From positions 1-64,000 of the forward strand of contig NZ_JAJALK010000003.1 in the NCBI RefSeq assembly GCF_020523825.1: DNA of 64,000 bases. Direction: 5' to 3'. This stretch comes from Methylobacterium brachiatum (GTDB lineage: Bacteria > Pseudomonadota > Alphaproteobacteria > Rhizobiales > Beijerinckiaceae). A model generated the notes under the pieces. It ran no database searches. It was not told the DNA's origin and saw only the letters and a list, made by a program, of their open reading frames with translations. This document shows positions 1-9,886 of this stretch, one piece after another (the first letter of the stretch is position 1; each line of letters starts with the position of its first letter). The translations under genes were made by a program, and so were the position numbers.

Positions 1-636
1 GGGGCCTTCGACCTGGCGTATCTGTGCTGCCTGCCGAACATGACCGTGATGGCGGCGGCCGACGAGGCCGAGCTGGTGCACATGGTGGCGACGGCGCACG
101 CGCACGATTCGGGCCCGATCGCGCTGCGCTACCCGCGCGGCGAGGGCGTGGGCGTCGAGCTGCCGGAGCGGGGCGAGGCTCTGGCGATCGGCAAGGGCCG
201 GATGGTGCGCCAGGACGCAGAGGCGCGGGTGGCGATCCTGTCGCTCGGCACGCGCCTGTCCGAGGCTTTGAAGGCGGCCGATACGCTGTCGGATCAGGGC
301 GTTGCGGTGACGGTGGCGGATGCGCGCTTTGCCAAGCCGCTGGACGAGGCGCTGATCCTGGATCTGGCGCAGAGCCACGAGGTCCTGATCACCATCGAGG
401 AGGGCTCGCGCGGCGGGTTCGGCGCGATGGTGCTGCACCTGCTGTCGGAGCGGGGCGCGCTGGATGCGGGCCGGGTCCGGGTTCGGACGCTGACGCTGCC
501 GGACCTGTACCAGGACCACGACAGCCCGGAGAAGATGTACGCCGAGGCCGGCCTCGACGCCGCCACCATCGTCAAGACCGCGCTGGCGACCCTGCCGGAG
601 CGCAAGGAAGGCCGCTCGCGCCTGCGCCTGGCCTGA
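1..636 (+). CDS. dxs: 1-deoxy-D-xylulose-5-phosphate synthase, C-terminal part
   Basis: The reading frame is open from base 1 and gives the last 211 residues of DXS; the start lies outside the window. DXS condenses pyruvate and glyceraldehyde 3-phosphate with thiamine diphosphate, the first step of the MEP isoprenoid pathway. Visible are the end of the transketolase pyrimidine-binding domain ([20 protein letters not shown], then [12 protein letters not shown]) and the complete C-terminal transketolase domain ([39 protein letters not shown]). It lies 124 bases upstream of the hopanoid genes on the same strand, so precursor supply and hopanoid synthesis are probably linked. The family identity is clear. 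Confidence 0.95.
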   Translation, partial: GAFDLAYLCCLPNMTVMAAADEAELVHMVATAHAHDSGPIALRYPRGEGVGVELPERGEALAIGKGRMVRQDAEARVAILSLGTRLSEALKAADTLSDQGVAVTVADARFAKPLDEALILDLAQSHEVLITIEEGSRGGFGAMVLHLLSERGALDAGRVRVRTLTLPDLYQDHDSPEKMYAEAGLDAATIVKTALATLPERKEGRSRLRLA

Positions 637-760
637 TCCCGGCGCGAGCGGGCGGGGGACGCGGGTCCGCGCCTCGCTTGCCGCCCGGACGGTTCGATGA
701 CACAAGCGCGGCGCGGCGGGGTCCCCCGCCCGCGCCGGCATTCCGCAACGCTTTGAACAT

Positions 761-1792
761 GTGATGGTAGAGGCCACTTCCTCCGGCCCGTCCGAGGTCG
801 GCCCCGTGCTGATCACCGGCGCGAGCGGGTTCCTCGGTTCAGCCCTGGTCGACGTGTTCCGCCGGGCCGGCTTCCCGGTGCGCATCCTCGTGCGCGCCTC
901 GAGCCCGCGCCGGAACCTGACCTGGACCGACGTCGAGATCGCCGAGGGCGACATGCGCGACCCGGCGGCCGTGGCCGCCGCCATGCGCGGCCAGCGCTAC
1001 CTGATCCACGCCGCCGCCGATTACCGGCTCTGGGCGCCGGATATGGAAGAGATCGTCCGCACCAACCGCGACGGCACCCGCCTGATGATGCGCGCGGCCC
1101 TCGATGCGCAAGTCGAGCGGGTGGTCTACACGTCGAGCGTCGCCACCATCAAACCGCCGGCTGACGGGGTCACCCCCTCCGACGAGACCATGCCGCTGAC
1201 GCCTGAGACCGCCATCGGCGCCTACAAGCGCAGCAAGGTCGTGGCCGAGCGCGTGGTGGAGGAGATGATCGCCCGGGACGGCTTGCCGGCGGTGATCGTC
1301 AACCCATCGACGCCGATCGGTCCCCGGGACGTCAAGCCGACGCCGACCGGCCGGATCATCCAGGAGGCGGCGCTCGGCAAGATGCCGGCCTTCGTCGATA
1401 CCGGGCTCAACCTCGCCCATGTCGACGACGTCGCCCAGGGCCACCTGCTCGCTCTGCGCAAGGGCCGGATTGGTGAGCGCTACATCCTCGGCGGCGAGGA
1501 CGTGTTCCTGTCGCAGATGCTCGCCGACATCGCCGGCATGGTCGGCCGCAAGCCCCCGACCGTGAACCTGCCGCGGGCCGCGGTCTACCCGGTGGCGTTC
1601 TTCGCCCAGCTCGCCGCCCGGGTCACCGGCCGCCAGCCGTTTGCCACCATCGACGGCATCCGCATGTCCCGCTACCGGATGTTCTTCTCCGACAAGAAGG
1701 CCCGGGCGGAGCTGGGCTATACGGCGCGGCCCTATCGCGAGGGCCTGTCCGACGCGATCACGTGGTTCCGCCAGGCCGGGTATCTCGGATGA
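761..1792 (+). CDS. hpnA: Hopanoid-associated NAD-dependent sugar epimerase HpnA
   Basis: Extended short-chain dehydrogenase/epimerase of 343 residues. The Rossmann motif GxxGxxG is at residues 20-26 (GASGFLG) and the catalytic YxxxK is Y155-K159, with an upstream TSSVAT serine segment. The exact sugar substrate of HpnA is not established; the family is tied to hopanoid clusters by position. The frame starts at GTG 761 with ATG at 764 as an equally good alternative. The stop overlaps the start of hpnC (ATGA), so the two are translationally coupled. The name rests on the epimerase fold plus the hpnCDE-shc neighbours. Confidence 0.9.
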   Translation: MMVEATSSGPSEVGPVLITGASGFLGSALVDVFRRAGFPVRILVRASSPRRNLTWTDVEIAEGDMRDPAAVAAAMRGQRYLIHAAADYRLWAPDMEEIVRTNRDGTRLMMRAALDAQVERVVYTSSVATIKPPADGVTPSDETMPLTPETAIGAYKRSKVVAERVVEEMIARDGLPAVIVNPSTPIGPRDVKPTPTGRIIQEAALGKMPAFVDTGLNLAHVDDVAQGHLLALRKGRIGERYILGGEDVFLSQMLADIAGMVGRKPPTVNLPRAAVYPVAFFAQLAARVTGRQPFATIDGIRMSRYRMFFSDKKARAELGYTARPYREGLSDAITWFRQAGYLG

Positions 1793-2685
1793 GCCAGCTC
1801 GACACCGCGACCGCGGCGCGCTCCGGCAAGGGCCACCGCGACGAGAACTTTCCGGTCGCCTCGCACCTGATCCACCCGCGCCGCCGCGGCGCGATCCTGG
1901 CCTTCTACAATTTCGTCCGCGCCGGCGACGACGTGGCCGACCACGCGGACCTTACGTCCGAGCGCAAGCTCGCGCTGCTCGACCGGCTGGCCGATGCGCT
2001 CACCGGCGCCGGCCCGTCCGACCCCGAGGCGGAGCCGCTCAAGCGCGAGCTCGCCGCACGGGGCCTGCCGCCCCGCCATGCGTTGGAATTGCTCGACGCG
2101 TTCCGGATGGACGCGCGCAAGAACCGCACGGCCAACTGGGACGAGCTGATCCATTATTGCCGCTACTCGGCGATGCCGGTCGGGCGCTTCGTGCTCGACG
2201 TGCACGGCGAGGACCCGGCCCGGGTCTGGCCGGCCTCCGACGCGATCTGCGCGGCGCTCCAGATCATCAACCACCTTCAGGATTGCGGCAAGGATTACGC
2301 CGACCTCGACCGGGTCTACCTCCCGCAGGACGCCCTCGACCGGCACGGCGCTACGGTGGCGATGCTGGGGGCGCCGCAGGCGAGCCCGCCTCTCCGGGCG
2401 GTGATCGCCGAGCTGGCGCAGCGCTGCCTCGACCTGCTCGAGGAGGGCGCCGTCCTGCCGGACCTGATCGACGATCTGCGGCTCTCCCTGGAGATCGCCG
2501 CGATCCACCGCCTCGCCGTGGTGCTCGCCAAGGGGCTGACCACGCGCGATCCGCTCTCGGAAAAAGTCCATCACGGCAAGGCCGCCTTCGCGCTCACCGC
2601 GCTCGGCGGCGTCGCCGCCACCCTGGCGCGCCGGCCCTTCCGGGGCCGGATCGTGCGGGGCGCGGCTCAGGGAATCCGCTCGTGA
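1789..2685 (+). CDS. hpnC: Squalene synthase HpnC
   Basis: 298-residue trans-isoprenyl diphosphate synthase of the squalene/phytoene synthase family. In the three-gene bacterial route, HpnC with HpnD and HpnE turns two farnesyl diphosphates into squalene; HpnC is known to convert presqualene diphosphate to hydroxysqualene. The first Asp-rich site is DDVADHAD (about residues 44-51) and the second lies in NHLQDCGKDYADLDRVYLP. The ATG at 1789 is chosen because it overlaps the hpnA stop; the frame is open further upstream but would extend into hpnA. The 3' end overlaps the GTG start of hpnD. Confidence 0.95.
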   Translation: MSQLDTATAARSGKGHRDENFPVASHLIHPRRRGAILAFYNFVRAGDDVADHADLTSERKLALLDRLADALTGAGPSDPEAEPLKRELAARGLPPRHALELLDAFRMDARKNRTANWDELIHYCRYSAMPVGRFVLDVHGEDPARVWPASDAICAALQIINHLQDCGKDYADLDRVYLPQDALDRHGATVAMLGAPQASPPLRAVIAELAQRCLDLLEEGAVLPDLIDDLRLSLEIAAIHRLAVVLAKGLTTRDPLSEKVHHGKAAFALTALGGVAATLARRPFRGRIVRGAAQGIRS

Positions 2686-3533
2686 GCGCCACCGCGACCA
2701 CCGCCCCCGCCGAGGATTCCGCCGCCCCGGCCCTGCCGGCCGCCGGTTCCTCGTTCTACACGGCCATGCGCCTGCTCCCGAAGGAGCGGCGCGAGGCGAT
2801 GTATGCCGTCTACGCCTTCTGCCGCGCCGTCGACGACGTCGCCGACGATGGCGGCCCCCGGGCGGTGCGCCAGGTCGAGCTCGACCGCTGGCGCGCCGAC
2901 ATCGACGCGCTCTATGCCGGCCGGCCGGCGCCGCGGGTGCGCGACCTCGTCGAGCCCGTGCGCCGCTACGACCTCAAGCGCGAGGATTTCCAGGCCGTCA
3001 TCGACGGCATGGCCATGGATGCGGTCGAGGACATCGTCGCCCCCGACGCCGAGACCCTGGACCTCTACTGCGACCGGGTCGCGAGCGCGGTCGGGCGGCT
3101 GTCGGTGCGGATCTTCGGCATGCCGGAGGCGGACGGGATCCGGCTCGCCTGGCACCAGGGCCGGGCGCTCCAGCTCACCAACATCCTCCGGGACATCGAC
3201 GAGGATGCCGAGCGCGGGCGCCTCTACCTGCCCCGGGAGAAGCTGGCCGCCATCGGCCTGACCGATCCGACCCCCATGGAGGCGATCAGCCATCCGCGCA
3301 TCGGCGAGGTCTGCCTGTCGGTGGCCCGGGAGGCCGAGGAGCATTACCAGGCGACCTGGGAGATCATCCGGCGCAGCCCGCGCAAGGCGACCAAGGCCGC
3401 TCGGCTGATGGCCGCGGCCTACCACCTCTACCTCAAGGCGGTGATCGCGCGCGGCTGGGCGATGCCCCGTGCCCGGGTGAAGCCCGGCAAGCTCGCGTTG
3501 CTCGCCGTCGTCCTCCGGCATGGCCTGATCTGA
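2682..3533 (+). CDS. hpnD: Presqualene diphosphate synthase HpnD
   Basis: 283-residue squalene/phytoene synthase homologue that joins two farnesyl diphosphates to presqualene diphosphate. Both Mg-binding Asp motifs are intact: DDVADD near residue 49 and NILRDIDEDAERGRLYLP near 167-184. The start is taken as GTG 2682, which overlaps the hpnC stop (GTGA); the frame is open upstream but only inside hpnC. The extra alanine- and proline-rich N-terminus (about 20 residues before the conserved SSFYTAMRLLP) is probably disordered. The stop overlaps the hpnE start by one base. Confidence 0.95.
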   Translation: MSATATTAPAEDSAAPALPAAGSSFYTAMRLLPKERREAMYAVYAFCRAVDDVADDGGPRAVRQVELDRWRADIDALYAGRPAPRVRDLVEPVRRYDLKREDFQAVIDGMAMDAVEDIVAPDAETLDLYCDRVASAVGRLSVRIFGMPEADGIRLAWHQGRALQLTNILRDIDEDAERGRLYLPREKLAAIGLTDPTPMEAISHPRIGEVCLSVAREAEEHYQATWEIIRRSPRKATKAARLMAAAYHLYLKAVIARGWAMPRARVKPGKLALLAVVLRHGLI

Positions 3534-4849
3534 TGGGACGCATCCACGTCGTCGGCGCCGGCCTGGCCGGCCTCTCCGCGGCCGTCGCGCTGGCTGAGAC
3601 CGGCGCCCAGGTGGTGCTGCACGAGGCCGCCAAGCAGGCCGGCGGGCGCTGCCGCTCCTATTACGATCCGGCCCTCGGGCTGACCATCGACAACGGCAAC
3701 CACCTGCTGCTGTCGGGCAATGCCGACGCGCTGGGCTTCCTCAAGACCGTCGGCGCCCCCGCCGACGCGCTCGTCGGCCCCGACGAGGCGGCGTTCGACT
3801 TCGCCGACCTGAAGACCGGCGAGACCTGGCGCCTGCGCCCCAATGCCGGGCGGCTGCCTTGGTGGGTGATGAGCCCGTCGCGGCGCGTCCCCGGCACCCG
3901 GGCCCGGGACTATCTCGCCCCGCTCGGGATCCTGCGCGCGGCCTCCGGCAAGCCGGAGGGTGCGGGCGGCACGATCGGCGAGAGCATGGCCTGCGAGGGC
4001 GATCTCTACGCCCGGCTCTGGCACCCGGTCCTGCTGGCCGCGCTCAACACCGAGCCGCGGGACAGCGATGTCGGGCTGGCCGCCCGGATCCTACGCGAGA
4101 CCCTGGGTGCCGGCGGCAAGGCCTGCCGCCCGCTGGTGGCGGTCGAGGGCCTGTCCTACGCCTTCGTGGACCCGGCCCTGCGCTACCTGACCGCCTGGGG
4201 CTGCGAGATCCGCGTCGGCCGGCGCCTCCGCGGCCTCGAGGGGACAGACGGCCGCGTCGGGCAGCTCCTGTTCTCCGACGGCCCGGAGCCGATCGGCCCC
4301 GAGGACGGAATCGTGCTCGCGCTGCCGCCCTGGGTCGCCCGGGAGGTGTTGCCCGGTCTCCTCGCCCCGGTGGAATTCCGCTCCATCGTGAACGCGCATT
4401 TCGCCCTGGCGCCGAAGCCCGGCAGCCCGCTCGTTCTCGGCGTCGTAAACGCCCTCACGGAGTGGCTTTTCGCCTATCCGGACCGGTACTCGGTCACGAT
4501 TAGCGGTGCAGACCGGCTCCTCGACGTGCCCCGGGAAGACCTGGCCCGCCAGATCTGGGGGGAGATCGCACAGTTGTGCAGTCTTGCCCCGGAACTGCCC
4601 AGCTGGCAGATCGTAAAGGAGAAGCGTGCGACCTTCGCGGCGACGCCGGCCGAGGCCGCGCGTCGTTCGGGGGCCGAAACCGCCTACGAAAATCTCGTCC
4701 TGGCAGGCGATTGGACCGCCACCGGTCTGCCATCGACGATCGAGGGAGCGATCCGCTCGGGCAAGACGGCCGCGCGTGCGCTGCGTCACGGATCCTCCGT
4801 GCGCGCCGGGCTACGCGCGCCGGTATCAGGCGCATTGGGCGCCGCTTGA
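3533..4849 (+). CDS. hpnE: Hydroxysqualene dehydroxylase HpnE
   Basis: 438-residue FAD-dependent amine-oxidase-fold enzyme. The dinucleotide-binding motif VVGAGLAGLSAAVALAETGA is at residues 5-24 and is followed by GGRCRSY; a C-terminal FAD segment ends near LAGDWTATGLPSTIEGAIRSG. HpnE reduces hydroxysqualene to squalene, the last step of the HpnCDE route. It starts one base before the end of the hpnD stop codon. It is followed after 42 bases by shc, so product and cyclase are made together. Confidence 0.93.
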   Translation: MGRIHVVGAGLAGLSAAVALAETGAQVVLHEAAKQAGGRCRSYYDPALGLTIDNGNHLLLSGNADALGFLKTVGAPADALVGPDEAAFDFADLKTGETWRLRPNAGRLPWWVMSPSRRVPGTRARDYLAPLGILRAASGKPEGAGGTIGESMACEGDLYARLWHPVLLAALNTEPRDSDVGLAARILRETLGAGGKACRPLVAVEGLSYAFVDPALRYLTAWGCEIRVGRRLRGLEGTDGRVGQLLFSDGPEPIGPEDGIVLALPPWVAREVLPGLLAPVEFRSIVNAHFALAPKPGSPLVLGVVNALTEWLFAYPDRYSVTISGADRLLDVPREDLARQIWGEIAQLCSLAPELPSWQIVKEKRATFAATPAEAARRSGAETAYENLVLAGDWTATGLPSTIEGAIRSGKTAARALRHGSSVRAGLRAPVSGALGAA

Positions 4850-4891
4850 GGCATGGCGGCCGCGTCGCAGCGGCCGTTCGAGGCGAGGACC

Positions 4892-6889
4892 ATGAGAGAG
4901 GCCGTAAGCAAGGTCGAGCCGCTTCAGCGCTCGAAGACCCAGGGGATCTCGCTCGACGACGTCGAGCGCGGCGTGGCGCAGGCGACGCGCTCGCTGATCA
5001 ACCTGGCGCATGACGACGGGCATATCTGCTTCGAGCTCGAGGCGGATGCCACGATTCCGTCCGAATACGTCCTGTTCCACCATTTCCGCGGCACGCCGGT
5101 TCCCGACGGCCTCGAGGCCAAGATCGGCAATTACCTGCGCCGCACCCAAGGCCGGCACGGCGGCTGGGCCCTCGTCCACGAGGGTCCGTTCGACATGAGC
5201 TGCACGGTCAAGGCGTATTTCGCCCTCAAGATGATCGGCGAGGATATCGAGGCGCCGTATATGCGCCGGGCCCGTGAGGCGATCCTGTCCCGCGGCGGCG
5301 CCGCCAACGCCAACGTCTTCACCCGCTTCATGCTGGCCCTCTACGGCGAGGTGCCCTGGCGCGCCGTGCCGGTGATGCCCGTGGAGGTGATGTTTCTGCC
5401 GAAGTGGTTCCCGTTCCACCTCGACAAGATCAGCTACTGGGCCCGCACCACCGTAGTGCCGCTGTTCGTGCTCCAGGCGACCAAGCCGCGCGCCCGCAAC
5501 CCGCGCGGGATCAGCGTCCAGGAGCTGTTCATCACCCCGCCCGAGAGCGTCCGCACCTGGCCGGGCTCGCCGCACGCCACCTGGCCGTGGACGCCGATCT
5601 TCGGCTTCATCGACCGGATGCTGCAGCTGGTCGAGGACCGCCTGCCGCGCAAGAGCCGCCAGCGGGCCATGGAGAAGGCCCGCGCCTGGGTCAGCGAGCG
5701 CCTGAACGGCGAGGATGGACTGGGCGCGATCTTCCCCGCCATGGTCAACTCGGTGCTGATGTACGAGGTGATGGGCTACCGGCCCGATCACCCGCAGGTG
5801 CGCGTGGCCTGCGACGCCATCGAGAAGCTCGTGGTCGAGAAGGCCGACGAGGCCTACGTCCAGCCCTGCGTCTCGCCGGTCTGGGATACGGCGCTCGCCA
5901 GCCACGCCCTGCTCGAGGCCGGCGGCCCCGAGGCCGAGGCCCAGGCCCGCGCCGGCCTCGACTGGTTGAAGCCCCGCCAGGTGCTCGACATCGTCGGCGA
6001 TTGGGCGGCACGCAAGCCGAAGGTCCGCCCGGGCGGCTGGGCGTTCCAGTACGCCAACCCCCATTATCCCGACCTCGACGACACCGCCGTGGTGGTGATG
6101 GCGATGGACCGGGCCATGCGCCAGCACGGGCTGGTCGCCGGCATGCCGGACTACAAGGCCTCGATCGCCCGCGCGCGGGAATGGGTCGAGGGCCTGCAGT
6201 CGGAGGATGGCGGCTGGGCGGCGTTCGATGCCGACAACAACCACATGTACCTCAACCACATCCCGTTCTCGGACCACGGCGCGCTCCTCGACCCGCCGAC
6301 CGCGGACGTGACCGCCCGCGTGGTCGGGATGCTGGCGCAGCTCGGCGAGACCCGGGAGACCTCCCGGGCGCTCGATCGCGGCGTGAACTACCTGCTGAAC
6401 GACCAGGAGGAGGACGGCTCCTGGTACGGCCGCTGGGGCATGAACTTCATCTACGGCACCTGGTCGGTGCTGTGCGCCCTGAACGCCGCCGGGGTCGATT
6501 CCGCCGATCCGCGGATCCAGCGGGCGGTGTCGTGGCTGATCCGCATCCAGAACCCGGATGGCGGCTGGGGCGAGGACGCCTCCTCGTACAAGATCGACCC
6601 AGCCTTCGAGGCGGGCTCGTCCACGGCCTCGCAGACCGCCTGGGCGTTGCTCGCCCTGATGGCGGCCGGCGCGGTCGACGACCCGGCCGTGACCCGCGGG
6701 ATCAACTTCCTGACCCGCACGCAGGGGGCGGACGGGTTCTGGAACGAGGAGCGCTACACCGCCACCGGCTTCCCGCGGGTGTTCTACCTGCGGTACCATG
6801 GCTACCCGAAGTTCTTCCCGCTCTGGGCGATGGCCCGCTATCGCAACCTCAAGCGCACCAACAGCCGCCGCGTCCAGTTCGGCATGTGA
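4892..6889 (+). CDS. shc: Squalene-hopene cyclase (HpnF)
   Basis: 665-residue type II triterpene cyclase, a monotopic inner-membrane enzyme that cyclizes squalene to hopene or hopanol. The protonating DxDD motif is D394-L-D-D397. Several QW-type repeats are visible (QGRHGGWALV near the N-terminus, QSEDGGWAAF, QEEDGSWYGRWG, QNPDGGWGED, QGADGFWNE). I chose ATG 4892 because GAGGCGAGGACC precedes it at good spacing; an in-frame ATG at 4853 would add 13 residues but has its GAGG only three bases away. Length is normal for the family. Confidence 0.96.
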   Translation: MREAVSKVEPLQRSKTQGISLDDVERGVAQATRSLINLAHDDGHICFELEADATIPSEYVLFHHFRGTPVPDGLEAKIGNYLRRTQGRHGGWALVHEGPFDMSCTVKAYFALKMIGEDIEAPYMRRAREAILSRGGAANANVFTRFMLALYGEVPWRAVPVMPVEVMFLPKWFPFHLDKISYWARTTVVPLFVLQATKPRARNPRGISVQELFITPPESVRTWPGSPHATWPWTPIFGFIDRMLQLVEDRLPRKSRQRAMEKARAWVSERLNGEDGLGAIFPAMVNSVLMYEVMGYRPDHPQVRVACDAIEKLVVEKADEAYVQPCVSPVWDTALASHALLEAGGPEAEAQARAGLDWLKPRQVLDIVGDWAARKPKVRPGGWAFQYANPHYPDLDDTAVVVMAMDRAMRQHGLVAGMPDYKASIARAREWVEGLQSEDGGWAAFDADNNHMYLNHIPFSDHGALLDPPTADVTARVVGMLAQLGETRETSRALDRGVNYLLNDQEEDGSWYGRWGMNFIYGTWSVLCALNAAGVDSADPRIQRAVSWLIRIQNPDGGWGEDASSYKIDPAFEAGSSTASQTAWALLALMAAGAVDDPAVTRGINFLTRTQGADGFWNEERYTATGFPRVFYLRYHGYPKFFPLWAMARYRNLKRTNSRRVQFGM

Positions 6890-7076
6890 CGCGCCCGGCG
6901 CCGGCCCCCGGGCCGGCGCCACCGTTCGGGACGACGCCGGAGCGGATCGCAACCTCCTCCCGCCCGCGAACCCCGGTATCCCGCACGTGGCCACCTCCGA
7001 CGACGATCCCGCGGCGCCGGCCCCCCGGCGCTCGCGGCTCCTTGCGGAGCTCGCCGGACTGGTCCACCAGCGCGCC

Positions 7077-7787
7077 ATGATCGATCCCGCCGCCCCCGTC
7101 CTCGCCGTCACCGGTCTCGCCCGCGAGCGCCGTCTCGCGGCCGGGGAGGGAGTCGAGGCGGTCGGCGCCGGTGGCAACCCGCACCGCCTCCGTCAGCTCC
7201 TCGACGCCCGCCCGCAGCCCGGCTGCCGGGCGGTGATCAGCTTCGGCATCGCGGGCGGTCTCGACCCGTCCCTGAAACCCGGCGACGTGGTGGTCGGGAC
7301 GGGAATCGTCGGCGAGGAAGGCCGGCGCGCCGCCGATCTCGACCTCTCGGCCACCCTTCTCAACGCCCTTGCGGGGATCGGCCCCCGGGTGATCCCCGCC
7401 GACCTCGCAGGCGTCGACACCGCGATCCTCGGTATCGACGGCAAGGCGGAGCTGCGCGCTCAGACCGGCGCCGCCGCCGTCGACATGGAATCCCACGTGG
7501 CCGCCGCCTTCGCGGGCCGCCACGGCCTACCCTTCGCGGCCCTGCGGGTGATCTGCGACCCCGCCAACCAGGCGCTCCCGGCCTTCGCGGCCCAGGCGCT
7601 CACCCCGGACGGCGAGCCCGATATCGCCGCGGTGTTCTTCGCCTTCGCCCGGGGCAGGGCGCGGCTGGGCGACCTGATGCGGCTGGCTCGCGACTCCAAC
7701 GCCGCCTTCGCGTCGTTGGGGAAGTGCCGAACGCGGTTGGGGAAGGGGCTCGGGATCCCGACGCCGTCGCAACCGGTGTCCGGCTGA
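7077..7787 (+). CDS. hpnG: Hopanoid-associated phosphorylase HpnG
   Basis: 236-residue nucleoside-phosphorylase-fold protein. The phosphate/nucleoside site segment ISFGIAGGLDPSLKPGDVVV and the later AAAVDMESHVAAAFA are typical of the family. HpnG is known to remove adenine from adenosylhopane, giving a ribosylhopane intermediate on the way to bacteriohopanetetrol. The frame is open far upstream; ATG 7077 gives the usual N-terminus (MIDPAAPVLAVTGLARE), while GTG 6987 would add 30 low-complexity residues. It is the last hopanoid gene here; the later genes of the pathway (hpnH onward) are not in the window. Confidence 0.88.
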   Translation: MIDPAAPVLAVTGLARERRLAAGEGVEAVGAGGNPHRLRQLLDARPQPGCRAVISFGIAGGLDPSLKPGDVVVGTGIVGEEGRRAADLDLSATLLNALAGIGPRVIPADLAGVDTAILGIDGKAELRAQTGAAAVDMESHVAAAFAGRHGLPFAALRVICDPANQALPAFAAQALTPDGEPDIAAVFFAFARGRARLGDLMRLARDSNAAFASLGKCRTRLGKGLGIPTPSQPVSG

Positions 7788-7913
7788 CAGATCAGCAATC
7801 ACGCGCGCCCTCTCCGAACAAGGGCCCCCGGGGGCGCTCGGCGCGCGACGACAATGCAAAACTGGAGGCCCGGAGAAGACATCCGGCTCCGCGGCAAGCC
7901 TGACGTCTGAACG

Positions 7914-7945
7914 AAAAAAGACGCCGACCTCTTCGGCCGGCGTCT
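7914..7945 (-). terminator. Rho-independent terminator of the degP-like gene
   Basis: On the - strand an 11-bp stem (AGACGCCGGCC against GGTCGGCGTCT, one G-T pair, 7919-7945) is followed by six T (A7914-A7919 on the + strand). It lies about 60 bases past the stop of the protease gene. It may also stop + strand reading from hpnG, but the T-tract faces the - strand. Confidence 0.8.
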
Positions 7946-8006
7946 GTCAGGCGGATGCGTCGCCCGGCGCGGGAGACCTGAATCCTGCGCCGGGTGGGAA
8001 CCGGCC

Positions 8007-9551
8007 TCAGCCGGCGTTCTTGCTCAGTGACACCGCCACGAAGCGGGTCTGGCCCTTGCCGCTCTTGACCCGCATCAGCACGGCCTTGCGGCCGCTCGAC
8101 TCCGCCGCGCGGATCTGCGCCGCGACGTCGGCCGGGCGGGACACGCTCTGGCCGCCGACATCGAGGATCACGTCGCCGGCCTCGATACCCTTGGCGGCGG
8201 CCGGGCCGTCCGGATCGACCTGGACCACGGCGACGCCCTGCTCGGACAGGCCGACATCGGCGGCCGGCGCGAGGTTCAGGCCGAGCCGCGGCTGGCCGTT
8301 GCCCGAATCGTCCTCGCGGCTGGCGACCTTGGTGCCGTCGGTCGGCATGGCGCCGAGCGTCACCGTCGCCGTGTCGGCCTTGCCGCCGCGCAGGTAGCCC
8401 AGCTCGACCTTGGCGCCGGGCTTCATGCTGGCGATCCGGCGCGACAGCTCGCGGGCGCTGTCCACCGTGTCGCCGTTGACCTTCTCGATCACGTCGCCGG
8501 CCTTCAGGCCGGCCTTGGCCGCCGGGGTGCCGCTCTCGGCATGATCCACCAGGGCGCCCTTCGCCTTGTCGAGACCGAGCCCCTCGGCGATGTCCTGCGT
8601 CACCGGCTGGATCTGGACGCCGAGATAGCCGCGGGCGACCTTGCCGTCGGTGCGGAGCTGGTCGACCACCGCCTGCACGGTCTCGGCCGGGATCGCGAAG
8701 GCAAGGCCGACGCTGCCGCCGGACGGCGACGCGATGGCGGTGTTCACGCCGACCACCTCGCCGTTGACGTTGAAGGTCGGGCCGCCGGAATTGCCCTTGT
8801 TGATCGGGGCGTCGATCTGCAGGAAGTCGTCGTACGGGCCGGCGCCGATGTCGCGGCCGCGGGCCGAGACGATGCCGGCCGTGACGGTGCCGCCGAGGCC
8901 GAACGGGTTGCCGATCGCCACCACCCAGTCACCGACCTGCGGGGCGGTCTTGCCGAACTGGACGTAGGGGAAGTTCGAGCCCTCGTTGATCTTCAGGAGC
9001 GCGACGTCGGTCTTGGCATCCTTGCCGATGACCTTGGCGTCGAGGGTGCGGCCGTCGTCGAGGGTCACCTGCACGGTCTTGGCATGGTCGACCACGTGGT
9101 TGTTGGTCACCACGTAACCGTCGGCCGAGATGATGAAGCCGGAGCCGACCGCGCCGCGCGAGCCCTGGCGCTGCTGCGGCTGCGCCGGCATGCCGCCCGG
9201 GCCGTTCTGGCCGAAGCGCCGGAAGAACTCGCGCAGCTGCGGCGGCACGTTCTGGAGGTTGCGGCCCTGGCTCGGCCCGTCATCGTCGTCGCTGCTCGCC
9301 GAATCGTCGAGCTTGACCTTCACCGAGACGACGCCCGGCTTCACCTTGTTGACGATGCCGGCGAAGGAGCCCGGCGGATGCTCCGGGGCCTCGATCGGGG
9401 TCTTGGGCAGGGCCTGGGCGAAGGCCGGGGTCACGGAGGGGAGGGTGCTGCCCAGGGCGCCGCCGGCGATCAGCGCGGCAGCTGCCACCGAGGCGAGGGC
9501 GCGGCGCGAGGTCCGGCCGGCGATCGGGTTTTGAGGACGGGTCTCGGTCAT
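8007..9551 (-). CDS. DegP/HtrA-type Do family serine protease
   Basis: 514-residue periplasmic protease/chaperone that removes damaged envelope proteins. An N-terminal signal peptide ends near TPAFAQA (about residue 46). The trypsin-like domain has the triad H152 (TNNHVVDH), D182 (TDVALL) and S255 (GNSGGP). Two PDZ domains follow (about 300-395, with GYLGVQIQPV, and 420-510, with QGVAVVQVDPDGPAAAKGIEAGD). A linker at residues 82-92 is rich in Ser and Asp (DDSASSDDDDG). ATG 9551 has a GAGG about 12 bases upstream. It is a single gene with its own terminator. Family assignment is firm; which of the several rhizobial DegP paralogues it is cannot be told. Confidence 0.95.
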   Translation of the reverse strand: MTETRPQNPIAGRTSRRALASVAAAALIAGGALGSTLPSVTPAFAQALPKTPIEAPEHPPGSFAGIVNKVKPGVVSVKVKLDDSASSDDDDGPSQGRNLQNVPPQLREFFRRFGQNGPGGMPAQPQQRQGSRGAVGSGFIISADGYVVTNNHVVDHAKTVQVTLDDGRTLDAKVIGKDAKTDVALLKINEGSNFPYVQFGKTAPQVGDWVVAIGNPFGLGGTVTAGIVSARGRDIGAGPYDDFLQIDAPINKGNSGGPTFNVNGEVVGVNTAIASPSGGSVGLAFAIPAETVQAVVDQLRTDGKVARGYLGVQIQPVTQDIAEGLGLDKAKGALVDHAESGTPAAKAGLKAGDVIEKVNGDTVDSARELSRRIASMKPGAKVELGYLRGGKADTATVTLGAMPTDGTKVASREDDSGNGQPRLGLNLAPAADVGLSEQGVAVVQVDPDGPAAAKGIEAGDVILDVGGQSVSRPADVAAQIRAAESSGRKAVLMRVKSGKGQTRFVAVSLSKNAG

Positions 9552-9886
9552 GGGGATCGCAACCTCTTGGAATGGATCGGGACGCCGCCGGGAACGCGGC
9601 GGTCGATGCGATCGGTCTAACGGGCGGCGCCTGACCCCGGCGTGGCGGTCAAATTACGGTTTGGACATGTGCGCCAGCTCCGCGAAGACGAGGTTGCCGT
9701 GTCCGGCTCCCGGAGGGCGGTCAGGCAAAGCCAAGTCTCGTTGGCGGCTCGGGAAGAGCCCGCGGCTTGTGCCGCCTGTCACCGGCGCTTCCGGAAACGT
9801 GCGATAGGGTCTGATCGATCCCGGCAGGCGGCCGTAACCTTCGGTCCTGTCGGTCGGCGCCGCGTGAGATGCGTGAGGGTGGGGCG
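9552..9886. other. Intergenic region between divergent envelope genes
   Basis: 335 bases between the divergent protease and small secreted-protein genes, so both promoters should be here. No convincing -35/-10 pair, sigma-E-type GGAAC/GTT pair or RNA gene was recognized; a locally AT-richer stretch (TCAAATTACGG) is around 9649-9659. Confidence 0.5.

Noticed and set aside
4826-7177. A 783-codon - strand frame opposite shc
   Set aside because: Shadow of squalene-hopene cyclase; no domain and overlaps a certain gene fully.
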